Positions 10,675 to 18,307 of a DNA stretch of 64,000 nucleotides are shown here, one piece after another. The translations under genes were made by a program, and so were the position numbers. The DNA is from a virus. A model generated the notes under the pieces. It was given only the letters and a program-made list of their open reading frames with translations. It did not search any database and had not been told where the DNA came from. The DNA is taken from positions 1-64,000 of the IMG/VR virus record IMGVR_UViG_3300017917_004222. One strand, given 5' to 3'. Numbering within the stretch: the first letter of the stretch is position 1; each line of letters starts with the position of its first letter.

Positions 10675-11958
10675 ATGGATTACAAAGTAGCTGACATTGG
10701 ACTCGCAGACTGGGGTCGCAAAGAAATCACCATGGCCGAGCATGAAATGCCCGGTCTCATGGCAATACGCCAAGAGTACGCAGGACAAAAGCCACTGAGT
10801 GGCGCCCGCATCGCAGGGTCATTGCACATGACCATTCAAACAGCGGTGCTGATTGAGACCTTGGTGGAACTGGGTGCCAGTGTGCGCTGGAGTTCGTGCA
10901 ACATCTTCAGTACTCAGGATCACGCTGCCGCCGCCATTGCCGCTGCAGGAATCCCAGTGTTTGCCTGGAAGGGCGAAACCGAACAAGAATATTGGTGGTG
11001 CATTGAGCAAACAGTGTCGGGACCCGACGGCTGGCGACCAAATCTGTTGTTGGACGATGGGCACGATCTCACCCACTATGTGCACGAGCACCGTCCCGAT
11101 CTGTTGCGTGATATCCGTGGCGTGAGTGAAGAGACCACAACTGGAATTCACAAACTCATGGAACGTGTGGCCGCTGGTACCTTGGCCATCCCTGCCATCA
11201 ACGTCAATGACTCGGTGACCAAGAGCAAGTTCGACAACCTCTATGGCTGCAGAGAAAGCCTTGTGGATGCGATCAAACGTGCAACCGACGTCATGATTGC
11301 CGGCAAGATTGCTGTGGTGGCCGGGTACGGCGACGTGGGCAAAGGATCAGCACAGGCCCTGCGAGCCTTGAGTGCACAGGTCTGGGTTACTGAGATTGAT
11401 CCCATTTGCGCATTGCAAGCGGCCATGGAAGGCTTCCGTGTGGTAGACATGGATCAGGCCTGCCGCGAAGCTGACATTTTTGTCACTGCAACTGGCAACA
11501 TCAACGTGATCACAGCACAGCACATGTTGCAGATGAAACACAATGCTATTGTGTGCAACATTGGTCACTTTGACAGCGAGATTGACATTGCTGGCATTCA
11601 GGACGCACACTGGGACGAAATCAAGCCATTGGTGGATCAAGTCACCCTCAGCAACGGTCGCAAGATCATCATCTTGGCCAAAGGCCGCTTGGTGAACTTG
11701 GGCTGTGCAACTGGGCACCCCAGCTATGTCATGAGCAACAGCTTTACTAACCAAGTGTTGGCACAGATCGACTTGTGGCAGAATGGCAAAACCTACCAGC
11801 CTGGAGTGTACCTGCTGCCCAAGCACCTTGACGAAAAGGTTGCTCGACTGCACCTGGCGCAACTGGGTGCACAGCTGACCCAGCTGACTCCCGAACAGGC
11901 AGCCTACATCGGGGTAGACAGCAACGGTCCGTTCAAGCCCAACACCTATCGCTACTGA
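10675..11958 (+). CDS. ahcY: S-adenosylhomocysteine hydrolase
   Basis: A 427-residue enzyme converting SAH to adenosine and homocysteine, relieving product inhibition of methyltransferases. Recognised from [15 protein letters not shown] (73-87), [17 protein letters not shown] (179-195, with the conserved Lys and Asp), the NAD Rossmann motif GYGDVGKG (217-224) and the C-terminal KPNTYRY (421-427). Length and motifs look complete. The extended start upstream is rejected because ATG 10675 follows the previous stop directly. Cotranscribed with the QueF-like and omega-like genes. Confidence 0.95.
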   Translation: MDYKVADIGLADWGRKEITMAEHEMPGLMAIRQEYAGQKPLSGARIAGSLHMTIQTAVLIETLVELGASVRWSSCNIFSTQDHAAAAIAAAGIPVFAWKGETEQEYWWCIEQTVSGPDGWRPNLLLDDGHDLTHYVHEHRPDLLRDIRGVSEETTTGIHKLMERVAAGTLAIPAINVNDSVTKSKFDNLYGCRESLVDAIKRATDVMIAGKIAVVAGYGDVGKGSAQALRALSAQVWVTEIDPICALQAAMEGFRVVDMDQACREADIFVTATGNINVITAQHMLQMKHNAIVCNIGHFDSEIDIAGIQDAHWDEIKPLVDQVTLSNGRKIIILAKGRLVNLGCATGHPSYVMSNSFTNQVLAQIDLWQNGKTYQPGVYLLPKHLDEKVARLHLAQLGAQLTQLTPEQAAYIGVDSNGPFKPNTYRY

Positions 11959-11960
11959 TC

Positions 11961-11989
11961 TTGACACAAAATCTCCTTGAGTGTACAAT
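11961..11989 (+). promoter_or_regulatory. Sigma70-type promoter
   Basis: TTGACA (11961-11966) with downstream AAAA, 17-bp spacer, TACAAT (11984-11989). Drives the phosphatase gene. Confidence 0.85.
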
Positions 11990-12007
11990 GCACACAAGGA
12001 GATCAAC

Positions 12008-12448
12008 ATGCCTTGGATTCAAAATATTCCCTTGGCTGCTGTGGCCAAAAGGCATCACATCGCAGCCAAACCCAACTCCATGCTGATTCAGATCGTGGAT
12101 CCAGGAACCCCATTCCCGGTGCCAGCTCACGAGTTTCGCGAAGTGCATCAGTTTGAGTTCTTGGATGTGGAAGAGGACGGCATGACCAATGACGGATCAG
12201 GCAACTGGGTGGACTGCAGTGATCAAGCCTGCACCCCTGCCCAAGCTGCCGAGCTGGTGCGGCTGTTGCAGCATGCCTTGGACAACCGCATGGACGTGAT
12301 TGTGCACTGCCATGCTGGCATCTGCAGGTCTGGTGCTGTGGCCGAAGTGGGTGTGATGATGGGGTTCTGGGACACCAACACCTATCGTTCGCCCAACCTC
12401 TTGGTCAAACGGCTTATGATGCAGCACCTGGGCTGGACTTACGACTAA
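12008..12448 (+). CDS. Dual-specificity/tyrosine phosphatase-like protein
   Basis: A 146-residue protein with the Cys-phosphatase loop HCHAGICRSG (residues 100-109; nucleophile Cys101, Arg107) and an upstream acidic loop near DVEEDG that could supply the general acid. Family members dephosphorylate proteins, RNA 5' ends or phosphoinositides; the target here is unknown. ATG 12008 is favoured by AAGGAG 6 nt upstream. Single-gene unit with its own promoter. Confidence 0.85.
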   Translation: MPWIQNIPLAAVAKRHHIAAKPNSMLIQIVDPGTPFPVPAHEFREVHQFEFLDVEEDGMTNDGSGNWVDCSDQACTPAQAAELVRLLQHALDNRMDVIVHCHAGICRSGAVAEVGVMMGFWDTNTYRSPNLLVKRLMMQHLGWTYD

Positions 12449-12490
12449 ACCAGTTTGCCCAAAACAGCACACACGAATGTCAGTGTGCTG

Positions 12491-12496
12491 TATAAT
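12491..12496 (+). promoter_or_regulatory. -10 element ahead of the Ro-like gene
   Basis: TATAAT with no good -35 (17 bp upstream reads CACACA). If used, the transcript would start within about ten bases of RNA element D. Confidence 0.45.
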
Positions 12497-12506
12497 GTGT
12501 TTTTAA

Positions 12507-12560
12507 GGATGCATTCAGCAACTTTTAAATTTCACTGCAAATGAAACCAAAAGCGCATCC
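12507..12560 (+). ncRNA. Two-stem RNA element, copy D (in the leader of the Ro-like gene)
   Basis: Outer stem GGATGC (12507-12512)/GCATCC (12555-12560), TTCAGCAA, inner hairpin TTTCA/TGAAA, AAAAGC before the 3' strand, TGTTG after it. It is the only copy outside the tRNA array and lies 29 nt before the start codon of the TROVE/VWA gene. A cis-regulatory role is likely. Confidence 0.72.
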
Positions 12561-12589
12561 TGTTGCATAATTCATAGAAAGGAAAAGCC

Positions 12590-14014
12590 ATGCAATTCGC
12601 AAACGCAATCGACAACCAAAAGACTCGTACCGCCAACGGCATGAAGGCTCGCGTGAGTTCGGCCAACGCCTGTGTTGACCTGTTCTACAACGTGGGTGCC
12701 AGCCGCGGCAAGGACATCATCCCTGCATTCACTGCGGCCTATGTGGAAAACAGTGACCTTGCCCTGCGAATCATGGCTTGGGCCCGAGACGTGCGCGGCG
12801 GTAGTGGCGAACGCCAACTGTTCCGTGACGTCATGGCGCACTTGGAAAACACTAACCCAGCGGACGCTGCTCGACTGATGGCTGTGGTCCCTGAATTGGG
12901 TCGCTGGGACGACTTGTTTGTGTTCAAGACCGATGCCTTGAAGCACAAGGCATACACCATGTTGGGTGACGCACTTCGCGCAAACAATGGCTTGGCTGCC
13001 AAGTGGACTCCTCGCAAGGGTGCTGTGGCTCGCGAAATTCGCGAATTCTTCGGTATGACTCCCAAGCAATACCGCAAGAGCTTGGTGGCCTTGACCAACG
13101 TGGTTGAAACTCAAATGTGTGCCCGTGACTGGGACAACATCAATTACAACCATGTGCCCAGCTTGGCGCATGCACGTTACAAGAAGGCGTTTGGTCGTCA
13201 CGGTACTACCTACGCTGAATACGTGGCCAAGCTGGCCAAGGGCGAAGCTGGTGTCAAGATCAACGCAGGTGCGGTGTTCCCGTACGATGTGTTGAAGGGT
13301 GCAGTGAGCGCTTACGGTATGAAAGCCCTGAGCAAGACCGAACAAGACGCCATGCAAGCCCAATGGGATGCATTGCCCGACTATGTTGGTGACGCTGACG
13401 TGTTGCCTATGGTTGACAGTTCGGGTTCCATGTCTTGCCCAGCAGGCGGCCACAGTTCCAAGTCTGGCTTGACTTGCTTGGAAGTGGCGTTGAGTTTGGG
13501 TCTGTATTTTGCAGACAAGAACCGGGGCAAGTTTGCTGACTGTTTCTTGACTTTCAGTAACCGTCCCAAGCTGGTGAACTTGAAGGGTAACATCATTGAA
13601 AAGATGAACCAAATGAACACCGGCGAAGTTGCTAACACCAACTTGAATGCGGCGTTTGACTTGATCCTTAAGACCGCTGTTGACAACCAGGTGCCTCAGT
13701 CAGAAATGCCTGGCACACTGTTGATCCTGAGCGACATGCAGTTCGACGGGGCCGTAGATGGTCGTGACGAATCTGCCTTGAAGATGATCCGGCGCAAGTA
13801 TCAAGACGCTGGGTACGAAATGCCTCGCGTGGTGTTCTGGAACTTGAATGCCGCATATGGCAACACTCCTGTCAAGTACGACAAGAGTGGAACTGCACTG
13901 GTCAGTGGCTTTGCCCCTGCATTGGCGCAGTCGATCATGGCTAACGATCTTGACGACTTCACCCCAGAAGCTGTCATGCTCAAAACCGTGATGCAGGCGC
14001 GCTACAACGTGTGA
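12590..14014 (+). CDS. Ro/TROVE-like VWA protein (DUF2828 type)
   Basis: A 474-residue protein. Residues about 25-240 are helical repeats with RDVRGGSGERQLFRDVM (67-81) and PELGRWDDL (101-109), characteristic of TROVE/DUF2828. Residues about 268-450 form a von Willebrand A domain with an intact metal site DSSGS (276-280) and a later ILSDMQFD. The Ro60 relative binds Y RNAs and misfolded RNAs through a ring of helical repeats closed by the VWA domain. A ring-type RNA chaperone is therefore the best hypothesis. Ribosome site AAAGGA; strong terminator downstream. Confidence 0.82.
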   Translation: MQFANAIDNQKTRTANGMKARVSSANACVDLFYNVGASRGKDIIPAFTAAYVENSDLALRIMAWARDVRGGSGERQLFRDVMAHLENTNPADAARLMAVVPELGRWDDLFVFKTDALKHKAYTMLGDALRANNGLAAKWTPRKGAVAREIREFFGMTPKQYRKSLVALTNVVETQMCARDWDNINYNHVPSLAHARYKKAFGRHGTTYAEYVAKLAKGEAGVKINAGAVFPYDVLKGAVSAYGMKALSKTEQDAMQAQWDALPDYVGDADVLPMVDSSGSMSCPAGGHSSKSGLTCLEVALSLGLYFADKNRGKFADCFLTFSNRPKLVNLKGNIIEKMNQMNTGEVANTNLNAAFDLILKTAVDNQVPQSEMPGTLLILSDMQFDGAVDGRDESALKMIRRKYQDAGYEMPRVVFWNLNAAYGNTPVKYDKSGTALVSGFAPALAQSIMANDLDDFTPEAVMLKTVMQARYNV

Positions 14015-14017
14015 TAA

Positions 14018-14047
14018 AATGCCCTGCTAGACAGGGCATTTTTTTTT
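14018..14047 (+). terminator. Rho-independent terminator
   Basis: AATGCCCTG/CAGGGCATT (9 bp, loop CTAGA) followed by eight Ts; closes the Ro-like gene. Confidence 0.95.
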
Positions 14048-14064
14048 GACTTGGAATACACATC

Positions 14065-14526
14065 ATGAACTACACAGACCACCCACTGGACAATCTAGCT
14101 GCGGCCATGGCCCACGCTGCCTACGAGGCCTTTTCGGAATACCACTACCGAGATCGCGACTGGTCACGGGTCGAACAATGGCGAGCCACCCTGACCCCGG
14201 AACAACGCAGGACCGCAGTGATTCCAGACGAGTGCTTGGTGGAAAAAACACGCCGACACTGTATGAACGACATCACAGTGGTGGGCATGTTCCCGCAGAC
14301 CTGGGGCAGCACTGCTCTGGGGTTCGGCGGCGTTGGTGGCCAGGCCATCACCACTGCCTACACCATTGTGTTGGAATCCAATCTCACAGGCGAACATGCG
14401 GTGTATTTTGGCGGGCGGTTGGCCTACGTGATTCGCCGTGCCACGCCGTTGTTTTTTGAACACATGGCTGCTCGCAACATGCACCGGGTGGCTGGGGCTG
14501 TGGAATTGTATCAGCTGCCCACTTGA
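14065..14526 (+). CDS. Unknown phage protein (153 aa)
   Basis: Helical N-terminus (LAAAMAHAAYEAF), a middle with DITVVGMFPQTWGSTALGFGGVGGQAIT, and a beta-rich end (YTIVLESN...AVYFGGRLAYVI). The Gly-rich loop could bind a nucleotide or form a compact turn; no catalytic signature is certain. Starts just after the terminator, so it must depend on an unseen promoter or read-through. No family recognised. Confidence 0.75.
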   Translation: MNYTDHPLDNLAAAMAHAAYEAFSEYHYRDRDWSRVEQWRATLTPEQRRTAVIPDECLVEKTRRHCMNDITVVGMFPQTWGSTALGFGGVGGQAITTAYTIVLESNLTGEHAVYFGGRLAYVIRRATPLFFEHMAARNMHRVAGAVELYQLPT

Positions 14527-14551
14527 CCAAAATGGCATGTGGTGCTATAAT
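14523..14551 (+). promoter_or_regulatory. Sigma70-type promoter
   Basis: TTGACC then AAAA, 17-bp spacer, TATAAT (14546-14551). Drives the 49-aa ORF, phosphoesterase, YqeY and kinase genes. Confidence 0.88.
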
Positions 14552-14578
14552 ACATAGACAACAGCAACACATGAACCA

Positions 14579-14728
14579 ATGCAATACACACTGATCACAG
14601 CTCGTGGCAAGGTTTTTCAATTCTTTTTGAAGTCGGCTGCTGAACAGTTTCAGCAAGCATACGGGGGTGTTGTGTTTTCACAACAGGTGTTGCAGCAAAA
14701 TCAAAATCAAACTAAAATAACACAATGA
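14579..14728 (+). CDS. Small unknown protein (49 aa)
   Basis: Starts MQYTLITARGKVFQFFLK and ends in a Gln/Asn-rich tail (QQVLQQNQNQTKITQ). First gene after its promoter; its TGA overlaps the next ATG (ATGA), a coupling typical of this region and support for its being real. No family recognised. Confidence 0.65.
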   Translation: MQYTLITARGKVFQFFLKSAAEQFQQAYGGVVFSQQVLQQNQNQTKITQ

Positions 14729-15267
14729 CAACTTGGATTACTTCTGACCTTCACTTTGGTCACAAAAACATCATGAAATTCTGTCCTGCCACTCGCGGGC
14801 ACTTTCGTGATATCGACCACATGCATGCTGAAATGATCAGTGCGTGGAACGAGCGAGTTCAACCCGATGATGTGGTGTACGTCTTGGGTGACGTGGCATT
14901 CTTGCCTGCTGCTGAAGCGGTGAAGATTCTCAACCGCTTGGCGGGTCGCAAAATCCTTGTCAAAGGCAATCACGACCGCAAATTGCTTGAGGACCCTGCG
15001 TTCCGCGCATGCTTCGAGGAAGTGCATTCTGACTGGACTGGCCGCGTCAACGGTACCTATGTTCACATGTATCACTTCCCGATTCAGGAATTTGATCAAA
15101 TGCACCGCGGCGCTGTTCACTTTCACGGGCACGTTCACGGCAAGCCCACTGGCTTGGAACGGTATCGCATTCGTGACGTTGGTTATGACGCTACTGGTCA
15201 TGTGGTTGTCAAGATTGACGACATGATTGCTGATGCATTGCGGGGCGAGATTGGCTCTCACCACTAA
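14725..15267 (+). CDS. Calcineurin-like metallophosphoesterase
   Basis: A 180-residue protein with all metal-binding motifs: SDLHFGH (7-13), GDVAF (about 52-56), GNHD (about 77-80) and HFHGHVHG (about 132-139). The family hydrolyses phosphomono- and diesters. Close phage relatives are small stand-alone enzymes. In the same transcription unit as a YqeY-like protein and a P-loop kinase, so removing 2'-3' or 3' phosphates during RNA repair is a reasonable guess. Confidence 0.9.
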   Translation: MTTWITSDLHFGHKNIMKFCPATRGHFRDIDHMHAEMISAWNERVQPDDVVYVLGDVAFLPAAEAVKILNRLAGRKILVKGNHDRKLLEDPAFRACFEEVHSDWTGRVNGTYVHMYHFPIQEFDQMHRGAVHFHGHVHGKPTGLERYRIRDVGYDATGHVVVKIDDMIADALRGEIGSHH

Positions 15268-15276
15268 GGAATAACA

Positions 15277-15690
15277 ATGTCTATCGTAAATCAAATTCGC
15301 GAAAAGTCCATCCAGGCTCGTAAAGCAAAAGACAACGAAGCCGCAAGTCTGTTGGTCACTCTGTTGAGTGAAGTCTCTATGGTTGGTAAAAATTCCAACC
15401 GTGAAACCACAGATGCAGAAGCTGTTGCTGTTGTTCGAAAATTCATCAACAACAACCGCGAAACGTTGGGTGTGGCTCTCAAACTCGACCAAGCTCGTGC
15501 CAACGCATTGGTTCGAGAAAATCAGATTCTGGAACAGTTCATGCCACGCCAACTGGGCGAGTATGAACTCAAGGCAATCGCAGTAGGCCGTTCAAACATG
15601 CCTGACTTTATGAAATATCTCAAAGAGCATTTCAACGGTCAATACGATGGTAAGTTGGCTGCTCAGGTGGCCAAGGAAATCTATCAATAA
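15277..15690 (+). CDS. GatB/YqeY domain protein
   Basis: A 137-residue helical protein matching the YqeY family: the N-terminus is IREKSIQARKAKDNEAASLLVTLLSEV, followed by ENQILEQFMPRQLGEYEL and a C-terminal helix ending DGKLAAQVAKEIYQ. The family is related to the tRNA-binding tail of GatB amidotransferase; tRNA interaction is known for GatB and inferred here. Good ribosome site (AAGGAA). Fits the translation/RNA theme of the operon. Confidence 0.85.
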   Translation: MSIVNQIREKSIQARKAKDNEAASLLVTLLSEVSMVGKNSNRETTDAEAVAVVRKFINNNRETLGVALKLDQARANALVRENQILEQFMPRQLGEYELKAIAVGRSNMPDFMKYLKEHFNGQYDGKLAAQVAKEIYQ

Positions 15691-15699
15691 GGAATCATC

Positions 15700-16164
15700 A
15701 TGCCTCGTTGCTATCAATTGATTGGTGTACCTGGCTCGGGCAAAAGCACCTGGGTGGCCAATCAAGACTGGACTGGTGCCTGCGTGATTGTCAGCACTGA
15801 CGCGCATGTTGAAGCCTATGCGGCTGAACAGGGCAAGACCTACAACGAGGTGTTTCATGACTACATGAAGACTGCCACTGCCCTCATGACCGAGGACGTG
15901 CATCGTGCCCGTGAAGCAGGCCTGGATGTGATCTGGGATCAAACTTCCATGAGCGTGAAAAGCCGCCGCAACAAGTTTCGTATGTTACCCAACTACGAAC
16001 ACATTGCCGTGGTGTTTCGCACTCCTGATCGTGAGGAACATGCACGACGATTGGCCAACCGTCCTGGCAAGCTGATTCCCGAGTCAGTGATTGCCAGCAT
16101 GATCGCCAACTACGAGGAGCCTTCTGAAGCGGAAGGCTTCTCTGAAATCTGGTTTGCAGCCTGA
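15700..16164 (+). CDS. P-loop kinase (polynucleotide kinase-like)
   Basis: A 154-residue protein with Walker A GVPGSGKST (9-17), a DAH lid-proximal motif, DVIWDQTSM (Walker B-like, about 85-93) and an Arg-rich lid (SVKSRRNKFR). Resembles the kinase half of T4 Pnkp (AAA_33 type) without the phosphatase half. Probably phosphorylates 5'-OH ends of nucleic acids. A separate phosphoesterase is encoded in the same unit and an RNA ligase at 20395. Confidence 0.85.
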   Translation: MPRCYQLIGVPGSGKSTWVANQDWTGACVIVSTDAHVEAYAAEQGKTYNEVFHDYMKTATALMTEDVHRAREAGLDVIWDQTSMSVKSRRNKFRMLPNYEHIAVVFRTPDREEHARRLANRPGKLIPESVIASMIANYEEPSEAEGFSEIWFAA

Positions 16165-16168
16165 GACC

Positions 16169-16516
16169 ATGACACGGATTGAACTTAGAGATTTTGCTGT
16201 GTGGATGCTTAGGCGTCCGTTTCGTGCCCTGCGGCTTGTGGGTCCTGTGCTGGGCTGGGGTTACCGTGTGATCGCCCACGTGGAGCTATTCCTGCTGGTG
16301 CCGGCAGTAGCACTGTTGGGCGCCGTGATGGTGGCAGTGTATGACTCTGCGTTTCTCAACGGTGCGTGGGATCTGTCCCTGCTTCAACAGTTTGGGATTC
16401 ATCGGGTTCCGTTGTATGCAAGCTGGGCAGTGATCCTGTTGGCGTTATTTTTGATCCGCAGCCTGGCCACATTCCGGCGCGAGCGCGAACAACTGCTGCG
16501 GCATCTGCGAGGCTAA
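16169..16516 (+). CDS. Small two-helix membrane protein (115 aa)
   Basis: Two hydrophobic segments (FLLVPAVALLGAVMVAVY, about 40-57, and YASWAVILLALFLIRS, about 82-97) with a basic N-terminus and a basic C-terminal tail (FRREREQLLRHLRG). An inner-membrane protein. ATG 16169 avoids the overlap that an upstream ATG would give. Function unknown; a holin-like or host-interaction role is possible but nothing in the sequence decides. Confidence 0.75.
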   Translation: MTRIELRDFAVWMLRRPFRALRLVGPVLGWGYRVIAHVELFLLVPAVALLGAVMVAVYDSAFLNGAWDLSLLQQFGIHRVPLYASWAVILLALFLIRSLATFRREREQLLRHLRG

Positions 16517-16520
16517 ACGG

Positions 16521-16549
16521 TTGCCCGAAATTGCCACCTGTGCTATAAT
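16521..16549 (+). promoter_or_regulatory. Sigma70-type promoter
   Basis: TTGCCC (16521-16526), AAA block, 17-bp spacer, TATAAT (16544-16549). Confidence 0.8.
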
Positions 16550-16577
16550 AACCACATAGCACAGCAAGGAGCAAGTC

Positions 16578-16847
16578 ATGTCCGCACCTCAACAAACAAT
16601 CAAACTCTACACACAAGCCTGTGAATTTGCCTACGCTGAGTGCAAAAAGCATGGACGCACGGGCGGTCCCAGTGATCACGTCTGGCTGGCGCTGTCAACA
16701 GGACGATTTGCCGAGTTGCTTGTTCGAGCCTGTGCTGATGCAGCCGACGAGGCGCATGCGGCTGGTTGCGAATACGCAGGCGACTTTGTTGCTGAACACA
16801 TGGGCTTCGGTGAACAAGGTGGCGTGGCTGCTTGGAGAGCAAAATGA
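16578..16847 (+). CDS. Small unknown protein (89 aa)
   Basis: Ala-rich helical protein (LLVRACADAADEAHAAGCEYAGDFVAEHMGF) with two Cys in the middle. Excellent ribosome site AAGGAG and its own promoter. Its stop overlaps the next start (ATGA). No family recognised. Confidence 0.75.
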   Translation: MSAPQQTIKLYTQACEFAYAECKKHGRTGGPSDHVWLALSTGRFAELLVRACADAADEAHAAGCEYAGDFVAEHMGFGEQGGVAAWRAK

Positions 16848-17023
16848 CCGGCACTTACGAACGCATCGCTGAAACCCTGCTCCGTGGGCAGCCCCGGCCA
16901 CGCCGACTTGCACGATTTGTTGACGGGCGCATGCTGACGGGCACTGCCAGTCTGCACCTCACACCGCAGAGCCGTCGCTGGCGCCTGTTCTGGCGACTCA
17001 AATACAACCGACCCAAAAATTGA
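16844..17023 (+). CDS. Small basic protein (59 aa)
   Basis: Begins MTGTYERIAETLLRGQPRPRRLARFVDG and ends RLFWRLKYNRPKN; strongly Arg-rich. Translationally coupled to the gene before it through ATGA. Nucleic-acid or host-protein binding is plausible from charge only. Confidence 0.65.
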   Translation: MTGTYERIAETLLRGQPRPRRLARFVDGRMLTGTASLHLTPQSRRWRLFWRLKYNRPKN

Positions 17024-17048
17024 CAATAAAACAGTTTGGGCATATAAT
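17020..17048 (+). promoter_or_regulatory. Sigma70-type promoter
   Basis: TTGACA with following ATAAA, 17-bp spacer, TATAAT (17043-17048). Nearly identical over its length to the promoter at 17718. Confidence 0.9.
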
Positions 17049-17073
17049 CTAGTTTTAGATGAAAGGGTTGTGC

Positions 17074-17283
17074 ATGAGAAACGCCGATCAACTGCTGGCC
17101 GCAGCGCTCAAGACCCAAGACCCAACTGAGTTGTTTCAATTGGTGCAAGAGGCCGTGGATTGCATTCGATTTGTTGAAGCTCGGGAAGCATTTACCAAAA
17201 CCCGTGAAACTCGATTGCAGGACCAAGTCAAGCGTCAAAGCGCAATGATTGAGAACTTGGAACGCACCCTCTGGAAGAAGTAA
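17074..17283 (+). CDS. Small helical protein (69 aa)
   Basis: Predicted coiled-coil/helical throughout (NADQLLAAALKTQDP...QDQVKRQSAMIENLERTLWKK). ATG 17074 is preferred because AAAGGG lies 7 nt upstream; an in-frame ATG at 17059 overlaps that site. Cotranscribed with the next gene. No family recognised. Confidence 0.7.
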   Translation: MRNADQLLAAALKTQDPTELFQLVQEAVDCIRFVEAREAFTKTRETRLQDQVKRQSAMIENLERTLWKK

Positions 17284-17294
17284 GGATCTGCACT

Positions 17295-17702
17295 ATGCCC
17301 AACATCAAAGTAAAACAACTGGAATGGTACATGCAAGATGACCATGAAGAACTGACGGACCAGGCAGTTGGTCCCGAGTTTGTGTTGATTGGTCGCGATG
17401 GTTACTACTGTCAAGGTGACGTGGTCTGGTTTGAGTATGAGGGCCGCGGTTACCTTGCTTACCCGTCGTCCACTCGCAAGCGCGCACGGGAATACTTCTG
17501 CCATACACTCACAGTCAACGACGAAGCAATCCTGCCCCAACGTGAAGTTGAAGCCATGCGTGAAGTCTTGAAAACTTGTCGCGATGCTGGTGTTCGCCGT
17601 GCTATCACCCGGCGTTTGCAATTGCACGACAATGCACAAGCCCTGCGAGAAACTGGCCGCTGCGCTCGTATTGCACGCCGTCGAATCTTGGGCAAATTCT
17701 AA
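17295..17702 (+). CDS. Unknown protein with basic helical tail (135 aa)
   Basis: N-terminal beta-rich part (KVKQLEWYMQDD...FVLIGRDGYYCQGDVVWFEYEGRGYLAY), then a basic helical part containing REVLKTCRDAGVRRAITRRLQLHDNAQALRE. The first half looks like a small beta barrel. Good ribosome site (AAGGATC). No family recognised. Confidence 0.75.
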   Translation: MPNIKVKQLEWYMQDDHEELTDQAVGPEFVLIGRDGYYCQGDVVWFEYEGRGYLAYPSSTRKRAREYFCHTLTVNDEAILPQREVEAMREVLKTCRDAGVRRAITRRLQLHDNAQALRETGRCARIARRRILGKF

Positions 17703-17717
17703 TGTCCAGGGCTGGAG

Positions 17718-17746
17718 TTGACAATAAATCAATTTGGGCATACAAT
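17718..17746 (+). promoter_or_regulatory. Sigma70-type promoter
   Basis: TTGACA, ATAAA block, 17-bp spacer, TACAAT (17741-17746), followed by the HD-domain gene. Confidence 0.9.
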
Positions 17747-17773
17747 AACAATATAGACAGTAAGGAGTTGGCA

Positions 17774-18307
17774 ATGGATGTGATTGAACGCGCTGATATG
17801 TTTGCAATGCATGCCCATGAAGATGTGGGTCAGCGCCGCAAATACACCAACGAAGCCTACTACTTTCACCCCCAAGCTGTGGCAGCAATGGTGGCAGCGA
17901 TTCCGGGTGCTACCCCGGCAATGATTGCGGCAGCGCATCTTCATGACGTGTTGGAAGACACTCGGGTGACCGAGCAGGAAATGCGTCAAGAGTTTGGTGA
18001 CGAAATCACTGACCTTGTGTTGTGGCTCACGAATGTGAGTCGCCCGGAAGATGGCAATCGTGCCGCCCGCAAGGCCATCGACCGCGCTCACACTGCGGCG
18101 GCTCCTGGTGCTGCACAGGATATTAAGATTTGTGACTTGATCGACAATATAAAGAGTATTGTGCAACACGACCCGGCATTTGCCCAAGTTTATCTAACAG
18201 AAAAACGAGCACTGCTGGACGTGATGACAAGGGCCAGGCCAGAGTTGCGAGCCGAAGGATATCAACTGTTAGATGACTGCGAAAAGATTTTGCAGCGGTC
18301 AAAATGA
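17774..18307 (+). CDS. SpoT/MESH1-like HD hydrolase (probable alarmone hydrolase)
   Basis: A 177-residue HD protein. GQRRKYTNEAYYFHPQAV (19-36), AHLHDVLEDT (54-63; HD at 57-58, ED at 61-62) and KICDLIDNIKSI (with the later Asp) reproduce the (p)ppGpp hydrolase half of RelA/SpoT and MESH1. The synthetase domain is absent. It would strip pyrophosphate from ppGpp and dampen a host stringent response. ATG 17774 has AAGGAG 7 nt upstream. The 3' end is overlapped antisense by a homing endonuclease. Confidence 0.85.
   Translation: MDVIERADMFAMHAHEDVGQRRKYTNEAYYFHPQAVAAMVAAIPGATPAMIAAAHLHDVLEDTRVTEQEMRQEFGDEITDLVLWLTNVSRPEDGNRAARKAIDRAHTAAAPGAAQDIKICDLIDNIKSIVQHDPAFAQVYLTEKRALLDVMTRARPELRAEGYQLLDDCEKILQRSK

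Noticed and set aside
12572-13612. Minus-strand frame of 346 codons opposite the Ro-like gene
   Set aside because: Antisense of a well-supported gene; composition reflects codon bias of the other strand, with no motif.
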